Source: Knufia peltigerae
Taxonomy: Eukaryota > Ascomycota > Eurotiomycetes > Chaetothyriales > Trichomeriaceae
Reading direction: 5' to 3'
NCBI GenBank assembly: GCA_030247855.1
Contig: JAPDRN010000073.1
Coordinates: 118,169-182,168 of the forward strand
Length of the DNA stretch: 64,000 nucleotides
This document shows, piece after piece, positions 63,439-64,000 of the stretch (within the stretch, counting starts at the first letter, position 1; each line of letters opens with the position of its first letter). The notes under the pieces were generated by a model, which was given only the letters and a program-made list of their open reading frames with translations, was not told where the DNA came from and made no database searches. A program made the position numbers and the translations under genes.

Positions 63439-63579
63439 CTTTTCGCGTTGCCTTTCTGTACAGACTCAAAACTCCACTTTACTGCGACAACTCTCGCTGT
63501 ACACACACTGCGACTTCACAATTGGACTCAACACCCCTCAAACAATACCATACCCATCCTCGTCCCAGGATCATCAACT

Positions 63580-64000
63580 ATGGCTCCCTCTGCGGTGACC
63601 GAGGAATCGATTCAACCTCCCGGCAACTCGATAAATTTCCTGAAAGAAAATGTGAAAAACCAACAACAAAATGGTTCTTCAGGCATTTCCACGCCAACAT
63701 CATCATCAACAACAACAACACCCTCGGCCCCCTCAGTAGATTCCAATCATGAAGAACATCAATACCTCAATTTGATCCGCGACATACTTTCCCGCGGCGA
63801 ACATCGTCCCGACCGCACGGGCACGGGGACACTCTCACTCTTCGCACCACCCCAACTACGATTCAGCCTCTCTAGACCGTCCTCGCCCTCCGATGATCCC
63901 TCATCCTCCTCCTCCTCCTCCTCCTCCGCGGGGGGCGGGGGGGGGGGGGCGGGGGGGGGCGGCGGGGGCGGCGACCAGGGCACAGCGCCCCACCAACAAC
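63580..64000 (+). CDS. Thymidylate synthase, 5' part (3' end outside window)
   Basis: The frame is open from the ATG at 63580 to the end of the window (140 codons). After a Ser/Thr/Gln-rich leader of about 50 residues, the block HEEHQYLNLIRDILSRGEHR is followed by PDRTGTGTLSLF. This is the N-terminal substrate-binding loop of thymidylate synthase, with the catalytic-loop Arg. PQLRFSLSR then runs into an unusual low-complexity stretch of nine Ser codons and about twenty Gly/Ala codons, where other family members continue directly to the TKKVFW-type segment. The enzyme makes dTMP from dUMP using methylenetetrahydrofolate. The catalytic Cys region is outside the window. Confidence 0.9.
   Translation, partial: MAPSAVTEESIQPPGNSINFLKENVKNQQQNGSSGISTPTSSSTTTTPSAPSVDSNHEEHQYLNLIRDILSRGEHRPDRTGTGTLSLFAPPQLRFSLSRPSSPSDDPSSSSSSSSSAGGGGGGAGGGGGGGDQGTAPHQQ

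Larger units (their letters stand above)
61775..63579. other. Long intergenic region upstream of thymidylate synthase
   Basis: This 1.8 kb stretch has no gene I can support. A minus-strand segment near 62480-62620 has a CAG-bounded short frame (FSSPANFFAQAKKTK) followed by a GTAAGT donor, which could be an exon of a small unrecognised gene. The last 200 bp contain two ACGCGT elements and are the likely thymidylate synthase promoter. Confidence 0.45.

Noticed and set aside
1..64000. CRISPR arrays, operons with ribosome-binding sites, phage or insertion sequences
   Set aside because: The intron-rich eukaryotic gene structure makes these inapplicable, and no regularly spaced direct repeats were seen.

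Overview
The window is nuclear DNA of a filamentous ascomycete (Pezizomycotina). Genes are dense, lie on both strands, and have many 50-170 bp GT-AG introns. The fungal-type genes include a class I myosin ending in an acidic DDDDDW tail, an alpha-tubulin with a 12-nt first exon, a C2H2+Zn2Cys6 transcription factor, a DAL5-like MFS permease and a polo kinase. The secondary gene content resembles a black-yeast/Chaetothyriales-type Eurotiomycete, but that placement is inference only. No tRNA, rRNA, CRISPR array or intact transposon was seen.

Layout. 1-10.2 kb is metabolic: the 3' end of an MFS sugar transporter, a zinc alcohol dehydrogenase, a metallo-beta-lactamase-fold hydrolase, a large FAD-linked oxidase and a D-2-hydroxyacid dehydrogenase. 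10.5-32.5 kb is mostly housekeeping: polo kinase, an OPA3-like protein, myosin-I, a secreted protein built of eight cysteine modules, alpha-tubulin, a coiled-coil membrane protein, cystathionine gamma-lyase and a six-exon Pol III subunit (RPC25/RPC8) hidden among very short exons.

32.5-51.7 kb looks like a catabolic gene cluster. It holds a decayed alpha/beta hydrolase, two convergent carboxymuconolactone-decarboxylase paralogues, an MFS permease, an acetoacetyl-CoA synthetase-like ligase, a C2H2/Zn2Cys6 regulator (possibly frameshifted), a butanediol-dehydrogenase-like MDR enzyme, a 3-hydroxyisobutyrate-dehydrogenase-like enzyme, an enol-lactonase-like hydrolase and a flavin monooxygenase. 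Together they could import, oxygenate, hydrolyse, oxidise and CoA-activate a cyclic or aromatic substrate. The substrate cannot be read from the sequence.

52.3-64 kb returns to conserved genes: a NUFIP-type CCCH protein, an alpha/beta hydrolase-3 enzyme, an anoctamin/Ist2-like membrane protein, an FMN-dependent 2-hydroxyacid oxidase, a hypothetical ORF, and the 5' end of thymidylate synthase, whose upstream region carries two ACGCGT (MCB) boxes.

Exon coordinates in the entries were derived by hand from splice consensus, reading-frame phase and family motifs. They have not been tested against transcripts.
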